In this document: in pieces, positions 1 to 7,125 of the stretch | Position numbering within the stretch: position 1 is the stretch's first letter | How the letters are laid out: each line of letters starts with the position of its first letter | DNA from: Anaerolineales bacterium | GTDB lineage: Bacteria; Chloroflexota; Anaerolineae; Anaerolineales; E44-bin32 | Length of the DNA: 7,202 nucleotides | Direction: 5' to 3' | Assembly (NCBI GenBank): GCA_011772595.1 | Contig: WVZH01000369.1 | Coordinates: 1,335 to 8,536 of the forward strand | Program-made: the position numbers and the translations under genes | The notes under the pieces: generated by a model | The model's input: the letters and a program-made list of their open reading frames with translations, nothing else | The model's database searches: none | Told to the model about the DNA's origin: nothing

Positions 1-834
1 ATCGCCACCGCTGGATGCAATCTCCGATGTCTCTACTGCCAGAATTGGACCATCTCACAACGCGCGCCAGAGGAGACGCAAAATACCGATCTCCCACCTG
101 AAGATGTCGTCTACTTCGCCCGCAAATACGACGCGCCGGTAATCGCCTACACCTACTCCGAACCAGTCATCTTCTACGAATACATGTCAACGACTGCGCG
201 ACTCGCACGTAATGCCGGTTTGCGAAACGTGGTCATTTCCGCCGGCTTCATTGAATCTGAACCCCTGCGGCAACTCTGCAATGTCGTCGATGCTATCAAG
301 ATCGATCTCAAAGGATACGACGAGGATTTCTACCGAGATGTGTGTGGCGCCGAACTCCAACCTGTACTACGGGCGATTGAAACGATCTACGAGATGGGCG
401 TGCACATGGAGATCGTCAACCTGGTAGTTCCAACGCTCAACGACAGTTTCGAGCAATTACGCGCACTGACCCGCTGGTTGGCAAGAGACCTCAGCCCGGA
501 CGTCCCTCTGCACTTCAGTCGTTTTCATCCTCAATACAAGCTGATGAACTTACCACCAACACCAATTGAGACGCTTGAGAAAGCACACCAGATCGCTCAG
601 GAAGAAGGGATACGGTACGCATACGTTGGAAACGTGCCAGGCCACCCTGGTAACAATACCTATTGTCACACGTGTGGCAAACCCCTCATTCTCCGACAAG
701 GATTCGCTGTCTACGAGTATCACCTCGATGGAGGTATCTGCGAATATTGTGGCGAGCCAATTCCGGGTGTTTGGTGGCCTGGTGAACCCGAGGGCGAGCC
801 CGTTGAGGTCCAGCCCGGTCCTCCGGACACATAG
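1..834 (+). CDS. amrS: AmrS-type radical SAM enzyme (AmmeMemoRadiSam system), 5'-truncated by the window
   Basis: The reading frame is open from base 1 to the TAG at 832-834, giving 277 visible residues. The radical SAM cluster motif CNLRCLYC is at visible residues 6-13 (C6, C10, C13). The family's typical motifs follow: YTYSEPVIFYEY, then IKIDLKGYDEDFYR, FHPQYKL and GNVPGHP. A C-terminal CxxC...CxxC pair (C222/C225 and C247/C250) looks like a zinc ribbon or a site for a further metal. Compared with the complete paralogue at 5910-6968, about 83 N-terminal residues are missing, so the true start lies upstream of the window and the internal ATG at 184 is not the start. The C-terminal tail is rich in Gly, Pro and Glu and extends beyond the ribbon. 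Radical SAM enzymes of this family cleave S-adenosylmethionine reductively to start a radical reaction; the substrate of the AmrS family is not established. The gene directly precedes a Memo-AMMECR1 fusion, which fixes the family call. It could also be labelled pyruvate-formate-lyase-activating-like, a looser name for the same superfamily. Confidence 0.93.
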   Translation: MATAGCNLRCLYCQNWTISQRAPEETQNTDLPPEDVVYFARKYDAPVIAYTYSEPVIFYEYMSTTARLARNAGLRNVVISAGFIESEPLRQLCNVVDAIKIDLKGYDEDFYRDVCGAELQPVLRAIETIYEMGVHMEIVNLVVPTLNDSFEQLRALTRWLARDLSPDVPLHFSRFHPQYKLMNLPPTPIETLEKAHQIAQEEGIRYAYVGNVPGHPGNNTYCHTCGKPLILRQGFAVYEYHLDGGICEYCGEPIPGVWWPGEPEGEPVEVQPGPPDT

Positions 835-847
835 TTTCGGAGCACGA

Positions 848-885
848 GTGTCCCACCAACCTCCACCGGTGTGCATTTGGGACAC
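848..885. repeat. Inverted repeat in the gap between the first two genes
   Basis: GTGTCCCA at 848-855 is perfectly matched by TGGGACAC at 878-885, an 8-bp stem around a 22-base loop. The loop contains the self-complementary octamer CACCGGTG (864-871). No T-run follows, so it is not a standard intrinsic terminator. It could be a protein-binding dyad, an RNA processing or attenuation structure, or chance. It lies in the only gap in the cluster longer than a few bases, which is the most natural place for a control element. Confidence 0.35.
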
Positions 886-917
886 GGAAGCGACCTCAAG
901 TCGTGGAAAGTAGAAAC

Positions 918-921
918 GAGG
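918..921 (+). promoter_or_regulatory. Ribosome binding site that favours the ATG at 927
   Basis: GAGG lies 5 bases upstream of the ATG at 927. The alternative GTG at 903 has no comparable purine-rich site and would put an eight-residue charged leader in front of an otherwise textbook lipoprotein signal, so 927 is preferred. Confidence 0.6.
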
Positions 922-926
922 CAAGG

Positions 927-977
927 ATGAAACGTCTCAATGTGTTCATAGTTCTTGCACTCATTGTGACAAGTTGT
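927..977 (+). other. Lipoprotein signal peptide coding segment with lipobox
   Basis: The segment encodes the n-region KRLN, the hydrophobic core VFIVLALIV and the lipobox V-T-S-C, with Cys17 as the predicted lipidated residue. A long Thr/Pro linker immediately after the cysteine is typical of surface lipoproteins, which supports export rather than a chance hydrophobic start. Confidence 0.85.
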
Positions 978-2462
978 GCCACTAGACGCTCTAGTGTTAC
1001 CCCTACACCAAAGGTCAGAACACCCGACCAACCATCCCCGACCACAACCCATTACACACCTACACCCACCTCTGGTCGCATACGTTCATCCGTCATTGCC
1101 GGCCTATGGTACCCCGATGATCCGCAAGAACTCACTATAATGGTTGATGGATTCCTGTCAGCTGTACGACCGATCGACGGAGAACCGATCGCCATCATCG
1201 TCCCCCATGCGGGTTATGTCTATTCAGGGCATGTCGCCGCACATGGATTCAAGCAATTGGAAGGCGTCCCTTATGAGAGCGCCGTCATCATCGCCTCCGA
1301 CCATCAGACGCCACTATCCAGTCCGATCTCTGTATGGGCAGATGGCGGATTCGAGACCCCGCTTGGCATCGTCCCAGTGAACGTTGAACTAGCCCAAGCG
1401 CTAGTCGACGCCGATCCTCGCATCCAAGCCGATTACACTGCCCATCAAGGGGAACACCCAATCGAGATCGAACTTCCCTTCCTACAGCGTGTATGCCCAG
1501 GTTGTAGCATCGTCCCCATATTGATGTCTTCCGATGATGAAGAAATCGTACAAGCGCTGGCGGATGCGTTAATCCCGTTCCTTTCCGAGAGGCCGGCCGT
1601 GGTCATCGCCAGTTCCGACCTTTCCCACTACCCCGCCTATGAAGATGCCCTCAACGTTGATTCTGCTACGCTTGGAGCAATCGAAACTGGCGACACAAAG
1701 ATCTTGCGCCTGACGTTAGAGCGCTCGATGACAGAAGACATTCCCCAGCTTCTCACTTGTGCCTGTGGAGAAGGACCGATTCTGACCACTATGCTGATTG
1801 CGGAAGGTCTAAATGCAAACAATATCACATTGTTGCACTACGCGAACTCAGGCGACATCCCGGTTGGAGACAGAGAGCAAGTGGTAGGGTACGGATCCTT
1901 GATGTTCTGGCGCTACGAACCCCCAGCATTGAACGACGCACAACGTCGGAATTTACTTCAACTGGCTCGTACCGCAATCGAGGAACACCTCGAGAGCAGC
2001 CAAATTACACCGATCGAGATCACAGATCAGGTCTTACTCCGCCGCGCCGGCGTGTTCGTGACGCTCAAGGAAGAAGGTGAGTTGCGCGGCTGTATAGGTC
2101 ACCTTTGGGCAGACACCCCCTTGTACCAGATCGTCCAACATATGGCGGTTAAAGCCGCTACGTCAGATGCTCGATTCGCACCTGTCACTCGCGAAGAACT
2201 CGATCACCTGCATATTGAAATCTCGGTCCTGTCTCCCCTTCACCGCCTCACGGACATCGATCAGATCGAGGTTGGAACCCACGGCTTGTTGATCTTCCAA
2301 GAGGGGCGGCAAGCAGTGATGCTCCCCCAGGTAGCGATCGAGGAGGGGTGGGACCGAGACACGTTCATAGAAAGCCTATGTCTCAAGGCCGGTTCACCCG
2401 TAGATTGTATAACCGATCAAGCGACACTTTACAGTTTCACTGCCATCGTCTTTGGAGAGTAG
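927..2462 (+). CDS. Memo-AMMECR1 fusion (AmmeMemoRadiSam proteins B and A) with a lipoprotein signal
   Basis: The protein is 511 residues from the ATG at 927. Residues 1-17 form a lipoprotein signal: a KR-containing n-region, a hydrophobic stretch, then the lipobox V-T-S-C17. Residues 18-50 are a Thr/Pro/Ser-rich linker. The Memo domain (about 52-328) opens with AGLWYPDDP and carries PHAGYVYSG (H94), ASDHQ (H126), EHPIEIELPF (176-185), SSDLSH (H234) and CGEGPI (C280). H94, H126, H234 and C280 match by eye the metal ligands and nearby cysteine of human MEMO1, so the metal site looks intact. Memo belongs to the LigB-type extradiol dioxygenase superfamily. The AMMECR1 domain (about 335-511) carries the hallmark LRGCIG at 386-391. 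Fusion of the two domains is known in bacteria; export to the outer membrane face is the unusual part. The gene sits between two radical SAM genes and its stop overlaps or abuts the next start. Its biochemical role is not established. Confidence 0.92.
   Translation: MKRLNVFIVLALIVTSCATRRSSVTPTPKVRTPDQPSPTTTHYTPTPTSGRIRSSVIAGLWYPDDPQELTIMVDGFLSAVRPIDGEPIAIIVPHAGYVYSGHVAAHGFKQLEGVPYESAVIIASDHQTPLSSPISVWADGGFETPLGIVPVNVELAQALVDADPRIQADYTAHQGEHPIEIELPFLQRVCPGCSIVPILMSSDDEEIVQALADALIPFLSERPAVVIASSDLSHYPAYEDALNVDSATLGAIETGDTKILRLTLERSMTEDIPQLLTCACGEGPILTTMLIAEGLNANNITLLHYANSGDIPVGDREQVVGYGSLMFWRYEPPALNDAQRRNLLQLARTAIEEHLESSQITPIEITDQVLLRRAGVFVTLKEEGELRGCIGHLWADTPLYQIVQHMAVKAATSDARFAPVTREELDHLHIEISVLSPLHRLTDIDQIEVGTHGLLIFQEGRQAVMLPQVAIEEGWDRDTFIESLCLKAGSPVDCITDQATLYSFTAIVFGE
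2454..2459 (+). promoter_or_regulatory. Ribosome binding site inside the end of the Memo-AMMECR1 gene
   Basis: GGAGAG sits 5 bases before the GTG at 2465 and 2 bases before the GTG at 2462. The spacing favours 2465. It overlaps the last codons of the upstream gene, so ribosomes ending there could restart directly. Confidence 0.6.
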
Positions 2463-2464
2463 TG

Positions 2465-3685
2465 GTGAACGAGCATCAAGTTAGTGTTGTAGATCCGTCA
2501 ACTTGCGCCAACTGCGGGTTTTGCCAGGAGGTTCTCTTTTGTCCCAGCCCGGAAGAATGTGTTGGTTGCGGTGTTTGTGTAGTAGGTTGTCCCTATCGAG
2601 CGCGTAAATTTGTCTCCGATGAAAAACCTCGTCAGCAAATCACCATCAATTTGAACGGAAATACGATAAACGTACCCGAAAAAGTGACCCTCAAGTCTGC
2701 GATTGAGAGATCAGGTCATCGTATCGAGCACGTTCCCTGGGAAGGAGACCTCACTGTCCCGTGCCGCACGGGTGGCTGTTGGACGTGCGCCGTGCTTGTG
2801 GACGGACAACTCACAAGAGCCTGCGTGCAATCTGTCTCTGAGGGAATGGTCGTGCAAGTCCCCCCACCCGTCAAGAGCCCGCCGTTGCGCATTATCCACG
2901 GACCTCAACCTCATTCGGTAGGCGGAAAAGCGACACCGTGGTCCTTGAAGCGAAGCCGCCAATACATCGAGGTCGCCATTTGGACGGCAGGCTGTAATCT
3001 CCGTTGCCCTCAATGTCAAAATTACACCACGACCTACGACGGCACTTCTTCGGCAGTCACGCCGGAAGAGGCAGCTCGGCGAGTGACTCGTGCCCGTCAT
3101 CGATACCAAGTGGATCGCATGGCCATTTCGGGAGGCGAACCAACGCTCAATCGCCGCTGGCTGGTCACCTATTTTCACGCACTGCGGAAGCACAACTCCG
3201 ACCCCAACGCCAGGCTTCATCTGGATTCCAACGGCACCTTCCTTACACCTGACTATATCGACGAACTCGTCGAGGCAGGTGTGACCGATATCGGCGTCGA
3301 ACCCAAAGGGATTCGAACTGAAACCTTCATGCACATCACCGCAATATGCGATAGAAACCTGGCACAACGCTACCTCACAACGGCCTGGGAAGCCATCGCT
3401 CACATCACCTCTCACCATCGAGATCATGTCTTCCTCGGTGTAGGGTTACCGTACAACCAAGCGCTCATCGACCCTGGCGAGGTCCAGGATTTTGGCAGGA
3501 AGTTGGCCAGTATCGATCCCGAAATTCAGGTGTGCGTGCTCGATTATTTCCCCTCTTTCCGCCGACGGGACATAAGTAGGCCTAGTGCCCAAGAAATGCT
3601 AGCCATCAGGCGGCTGTTGGAAGGAACGGGTTTGAAAACCGTGGTTGTGCAGACCGCGAGGGGACACTTCGGACCGGGAGATTGA
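2465..3685 (+). CDS. Radical SAM protein with N-terminal 2x[4Fe-4S] ferredoxin and [2Fe-2S] domains
   Basis: The protein is 406 residues from the GTG at 2465; the GTG at 2462 would add one residue. Three iron-sulfur modules lie in order. Residues 10-45 carry two ferredoxin-type cysteine sets, C14/C17/C20 with C26 and C32/C35/C38 with C42, each ending in Cys-Pro, enough for two [4Fe-4S] clusters. Residues about 57-132 resemble a plant-type [2Fe-2S] domain, with C100-x4-C105-x2-C108 and C120 in the context VLVDGQLTRAC. Residues about 165-400 form a radical SAM domain with CNLRCPQC (C177, C181, C184) and SGGEPTL (222-228). The core around the radical SAM cysteines resembles the AmrS proteins encoded on either side, but the C-terminal GNVPGHP motif and zinc ribbon are absent. 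The extra domains suggest an intramolecular electron relay feeding the SAM cluster, which is an inference. No signal peptide is visible, so it should act in the cytoplasm. I do not recognise a named family; the substrate is unknown. Confidence 0.85.
   Translation: MNEHQVSVVDPSTCANCGFCQEVLFCPSPEECVGCGVCVVGCPYRARKFVSDEKPRQQITINLNGNTINVPEKVTLKSAIERSGHRIEHVPWEGDLTVPCRTGGCWTCAVLVDGQLTRACVQSVSEGMVVQVPPPVKSPPLRIIHGPQPHSVGGKATPWSLKRSRQYIEVAIWTAGCNLRCPQCQNYTTTYDGTSSAVTPEEAARRVTRARHRYQVDRMAISGGEPTLNRRWLVTYFHALRKHNSDPNARLHLDSNGTFLTPDYIDELVEAGVTDIGVEPKGIRTETFMHITAICDRNLAQRYLTTAWEAIAHITSHHRDHVFLGVGLPYNQALIDPGEVQDFGRKLASIDPEIQVCVLDYFPSFRRRDISRPSAQEMLAIRRLLEGTGLKTVVVQTARGHFGPGD
3676..3680 (+). promoter_or_regulatory. 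Ribosome binding site that favours the ATG at 3691
   Basis: GGGAG ends 10 bases before the ATG at 3691 but only 1 base before the alternative TTG at 3682, which is too close to work. The site lies within the last codons of the upstream gene. Confidence 0.5.
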
Positions 3686-3690
3686 GCCGG

Positions 3691-5913
3691 ATGAGATTAT
3701 CCCTGGCTGCTCTCGGATTCACCTTGTCCATCTCGCAGTTCTTGCTCATGCGCGAAATGGTGGCTACTTTCTATGGCAACGAATTGCTTTTTGGCTTGGT
3801 TCTAACGGTGTGGTTAGGCTGGGTGGCGGTCGGTGCGTGGGGTTTAGGACGATTAATCGTTCACACCATAGCTACACGTACGTGGCTTGCTCTGGGATTC
3901 GTTTCCCTAGGGATATTGCTTCCGGCTCAACTCACAATCATCCGTAACAGTCGCAACTTGTTGAACGTTCCTCCAGGCGCATTCGCAGAACTCGGTCCCA
4001 CGGTCCTCGTCATCGTTGTTACGCTGGCACCTTTGTGTCTCCTGGCAGGTCTGCTCTTCACGCTCGGCGTACGGATGATCATCGAACGTGGAGGATCTGC
4101 AGGTCATGCTTACGTTTGGGAAGGTCTCGGCGCCTTTGTAGGTGGTGTGTCGTTCAGCTTCTTCTTGATCCACCACCTTGACCCATATCAAACCGCCCTC
4201 GTAATATCAACTGTGGACATCGCCATCTCCGTCAGGTTGCTCCTCGATCCCCTCTCCAATCGGAGGATTCTTCGGTTGGCTCCCGTGATAGCACTCGCCC
4301 TGGGAATCCCGATCGCGCTCTCCCTGGGCCAAAATCTCCACATAAATACCCTCCGACATCAGTATTCTCGTTCCTCCACAGGCTCGGCCTACGAATTGCT
4401 ATTTGCAGCTGATTCACCCTACGGTCGGCTGGTCATTCAAGCCCGAGATGGACAACGTGTCTTCTTCGAGAACGGCCTTCTGGCATTTGAAACGCAGGGC
4501 ACCTTCCCCGAAGAGGTCGCTCACTTCCCATTGTTATCACATCCCGACCCTAAAACCGTGCTCCTCATTGGAGGAGGTGTTGCTGGTGATGTGCGTGAGA
4601 TCCTCAAGCATCCCATCGAACAGATGACGTATGTGGAGCTCGATCCATTACGGATCGAAGCGGCTCAACTTCATCTCCCATCGGAAGAAGCGCTTATCTT
4701 GGACAACCCTCGAGTGGACCTGGACCTCAACGACGGACGTGTCTTCATCAAGCAAACCAAGGAGCGTTTTGATGTCATCATCCTCGATTTGCCTGAGCCT
4801 TCCACCGGGACCCTCAACCGCTTCTATACTCAGGAATTCTTCAACGAAGTTCGCTCGATCCTCAACCCGGGTGGTGTTTTCGCACTGGGTTTACCTTCAG
4901 CGGAGAACTACTTGAGCCCGGAACTTGCGCGCCGTAACGGCAGCGTTTTCCATACCCTGCGAGCGATCTTCGCGCAGGTAGTCGTTCTGCCCGGCGAGCA
5001 CAACTTCTTCCTCAGTTCCAACACCACCATACAACTCGATCCCGCCGATTTGGTCGAGCGATTACATACACGCGGCATCGAAACAAGCTGGGTCACACCC
5101 GCATACATTGAATACACGCTCACCACAGGTCGTTTTGACATCGTGCGGCGTGAGTTGGAAGCCATCCAAGGTGTACCTATCAACCACGACCTATCCCCCA
5201 TCTGCTACTACTACGACTTGGCGTTGTGGCTCTCGAGGTTCTATCCCAACCTGCGTGGCGCATTCGAAGGAGCAAGTTTGTTCAACCTGTGGTGGATCGC
5301 CGCTCCGCTGTTTCTATGTGTCTTAATTGTCCGCTTGTTGCGTGCATCCAAACGGGAGCCTTCGACGGGAACATGGACAGTTACGTTCATTACAGCTAGT
5401 GTCGGGCTGTCGCAAATGATCTTACAGGTGGTGATCCTTTTCGCTTTCCAAGTGTTCCACGGCTCTTTATTCGCCGATGTTAGTCTAATTGTGGCAGCTT
5501 TTATGGCCGGTCTGACCATGGGAGGAACTTCAAGTACCCGCCTGCTAGAAACATGGGCTCTTCAGCGGAAAGCAAGAGCCAAATATGGACTGATGGTTGT
5601 CCTAATGACGAATCTCATACTGAGCTTCACTTTCCTGCTCTTCACACAACTGCCCTTTCCTGCTCCTCGGTTCGCCTTCCCACTAACGGCCATGTTGGCA
5701 GGAGCGCTCGCAGGACTTGCTTTCCCGTTTTCGGTTACCCTTGTAAAGGGAGACCGCAGCCGAACGGCGGGCATGCTTTACGGAGCCGACCTGGTAGGGG
5801 GTTGCTTGGGCGCCATCTTGACCACAGGTCTGTTTGTCCCTATCTTAGGCATCCCTCAGACTTGTTTGTTGGTAGCGATCGTTAGTCTTTCTGGTCTGTT
5901 GATATTGGGATGA
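3691..5913 (+). CDS. Membrane protein with a central spermidine-synthase-like domain between two helical bundles
   Basis: The protein is 740 residues from the ATG at 3691; the TTG at 3682 would add three and overlap the upstream stop. Seven hydrophobic segments precede the soluble domain (about 3-20, 31-53, 64-84, 102-127, 141-160, 166-185, 193-213) and seven follow it (about 529-550, 565-589, 593-612, 631-654, 661-685, 697-720, 721-740). The central domain (about 235-515) has a spermidine-synthase-type Rossmann fold: SPYGRLVI (242-249), GGGVAGDVRE (294-303), VELDP (315-319), NDGR (347-350), LDLPEPST (365-372) and FYTQEFF (378-384). It ends with NHDLSPICYYYDLALW (498-513), a motif I associate with the membrane-fused members. 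The GGGDG aspartate of true spermidine synthases is replaced by V297, and the second aspartate of DSSDP is E369, while the presumed catalytic D366 remains. Polyamine synthesis is therefore doubtful. It lies 5 bases after the ferredoxin-radical SAM gene and overlaps the next gene by 4 bases, so it belongs to the cluster. Function unknown. Confidence 0.87.
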   Translation: MRLSLAALGFTLSISQFLLMREMVATFYGNELLFGLVLTVWLGWVAVGAWGLGRLIVHTIATRTWLALGFVSLGILLPAQLTIIRNSRNLLNVPPGAFAELGPTVLVIVVTLAPLCLLAGLLFTLGVRMIIERGGSAGHAYVWEGLGAFVGGVSFSFFLIHHLDPYQTALVISTVDIAISVRLLLDPLSNRRILRLAPVIALALGIPIALSLGQNLHINTLRHQYSRSSTGSAYELLFAADSPYGRLVIQARDGQRVFFENGLLAFETQGTFPEEVAHFPLLSHPDPKTVLLIGGGVAGDVREILKHPIEQMTYVELDPLRIEAAQLHLPSEEALILDNPRVDLDLNDGRVFIKQTKERFDVIILDLPEPSTGTLNRFYTQEFFNEVRSILNPGGVFALGLPSAENYLSPELARRNGSVFHTLRAIFAQVVVLPGEHNFFLSSNTTIQLDPADLVERLHTRGIETSWVTPAYIEYTLTTGRFDIVRRELEAIQGVPINHDLSPICYYYDLALWLSRFYPNLRGAFEGASLFNLWWIAAPLFLCVLIVRLLRASKREPSTGTWTVTFITASVGLSQMILQVVILFAFQVFHGSLFADVSLIVAAFMAGLTMGGTSSTRLLETWALQRKARAKYGLMVVLMTNLILSFTFLLFTQLPFPAPRFAFPLTAMLAGALAGLAFPFSVTLVKGDRSRTAGMLYGADLVGGCLGAILTTGLFVPILGIPQTCLLVAIVSLSGLLILG

Positions 5914-6968
5914 CGAAAATGAATCCTGCAATTCGAAGGGAGGCGCTTCTCCAAGAGACGCTTGAAAACAAGATCCTCTGCGGGACCTGCGAGCGACGGT
6001 GCCTGCTCGTCGAAGGAGGAACTGGCTGGTGTCGCACACGCATCAACGTACAGGATAAGCTCTATACACTCACGTATGGTGCCGTATCGTCTCTTTCCGC
6101 CAACCCCATCGAAAAGAAACCCTTGTACCACTTCTATCCCGGCAGCCGAGCGCTGACTGCAGGAAGTTGGAGTTGCAATTTCGGCTGTCCGTGGTGCCAG
6201 AACTGGGACATCAGCAAGTCATCACCACGGCCGCATAGTCGTTATATGTCTCCCGAGAGATTTGTCGAAGAAACACAAAGGGCGAATTGCCAGGGAACTT
6301 CGATCAGTTTCAACGAGCCTACACTTTCACTGGAATGGTCACTCGACGTTTTTCGCCTCGCACGCGCCCGAGCACTGTACAACACCTATGTCACCAACGG
6401 CTATATGACTGAGCAGGCTCTTTCCATCCTGGCAGAAGCTGGGCTGGACGCTATGAACGTGGATGTAAAGGGGAGCCCCAAGACCGTTAGACGATATTGC
6501 AAAGGGGTCGATATCGAAAGGGTTTGGGCACGCTGCCAACAGGCACGTGTGTTGGGTATTCACCTGGAGATCACCACGTTGGTCATCCCTGAGGTCAACT
6601 CAGATGAGCTCACTTTGACGGAGATCGCTCAGCGAATTGTTTCGGATCTCGGACCTGAGACGCCCTGGCACGTCAGTGGCTACTATCCAGCATATCGCTT
6701 CCGCGCACCCCCGACGCGTATCTCAACGCTGGAACAAGCCTGTAAGTGTGCTAAGGAAGCCGGACTACACTACGTATACATCGGAAATGTCCCCGGTCAT
6801 CCGTATGACAATACAAAGTGTCCGGTATGTGGTGCAACCTTGATTATCCGCATGGGTTTTGACATATTACGGAACGAGATACGAGATGGATGTTGCCCTC
6901 AATGCCACACACCTATCCGCGGCGAGGGTTGGAATTGGCAAGAGAATTCACAATCAAACTCCACCTGA
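5910..6968 (+). CDS. amrS: AmrS-type radical SAM enzyme (AmmeMemoRadiSam system), complete second copy
   Basis: The protein is 352 residues, a length I consider normal for the family. Residues 24-41 carry the N-terminal cysteine group CGTCERRC plus C41 (C24, C27, C31, C41), which could bind a metal or an extra cluster. The radical SAM motif CNFGCPWC is at 89-96. Then follow SFNEPTLSLEW (133-143), a VTNGYMTEQAL segment, MNVDVKGSPK (182-191), YYPAYRF (258-264), GNVPGHP (292-298) and a C-terminal CPVC (304-307)/CPQC (329-332) ribbon. The start ATG overlaps the upstream TGA as ATGA, indicating translational coupling; ATG 5919 is an alternative only three codons in, and the purine run GGGA at 5907-5910 would suit it about equally. 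It aligns along its length with the truncated gene at 1-834 but is clearly divergent, so the two are old paralogues rather than a recent duplication. The substrate is not established; the presence of Memo-AMMECR1 in the cluster places it in the AmmeMemoRadiSam system. Confidence 0.93.
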   Translation: MTKMNPAIRREALLQETLENKILCGTCERRCLLVEGGTGWCRTRINVQDKLYTLTYGAVSSLSANPIEKKPLYHFYPGSRALTAGSWSCNFGCPWCQNWDISKSSPRPHSRYMSPERFVEETQRANCQGTSISFNEPTLSLEWSLDVFRLARARALYNTYVTNGYMTEQALSILAEAGLDAMNVDVKGSPKTVRRYCKGVDIERVWARCQQARVLGIHLEITTLVIPEVNSDELTLTEIAQRIVSDLGPETPWHVSGYYPAYRFRAPPTRISTLEQACKCAKEAGLHYVYIGNVPGHPYDNTKCPVCGATLIIRMGFDILRNEIRDGCCPQCHTPIRGEGWNWQENSQSNST

Positions 6969-7026
6969 TGAATGGGCTCATATTTCAATTCATCAACATG
7001 CTGTTCTCATTTATACGTGGTTCGAA

Positions 7027-7057
7027 TGTAGAGGCGCCCCGCTGGGGCGCCTCTACA
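7027..7057. repeat. Perfect palindromic repeat, 14-bp stem with 3-base loop
   Basis: TGTAGAGGCGCCCC (7027-7040) is exactly complementary to GGGGCGCCTCTACA (7044-7057), with loop GCT. It begins 58 bases after the stop of the last gene. Eight A's start at 7057, and there is no T-run downstream on the + strand or in the equivalent place on the - strand, so it does not fit an intrinsic terminator in either direction. It may still end or protect the 3' end of the operon transcript through its very stable hairpin. Its form resembles dispersed palindromic repeats of some bacterial genomes, which is an inference. Confidence 0.8.
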
Positions 7058-7125
7058 AAAAAAATCGTGGAAACAATATTATCCATAAGCAAACGAGCGT
7101 GTACCCCAACATTTCAAGTTCACAC

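Noticed and set aside
2348..2464. Upstream extension of the ferredoxin-radical SAM frame into the end of the Memo-AMMECR1 gene
   Set aside because: The extension overlaps the conserved C-terminal AMMECR1 sequence, encodes a low-complexity Arg/His/Ser-rich stretch, and a well-spaced ribosome binding site supports the GTG at 2465.
2711..3427. Long open frame on the - strand (238 codons) opposite the ferredoxin-radical SAM gene
   Set aside because: It lies wholly antisense to a gene with clear cysteine motifs, and its translation shows no recognisable domain. It is a shadow frame.
3691..5913. True polyamine-producing spermidine synthase (speE)
   Set aside because: The substrate-binding aspartate of GGGDG is lost, the second aspartate of DSSDP is changed, and the protein is a large membrane fusion without a SAM decarboxylase neighbour.
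7027..7064. Intrinsic terminator for the operon
   Set aside because: The hairpin is strong, but it is followed by eight A's rather than T's on the + strand, and the - strand reading has no T-run in the right place.
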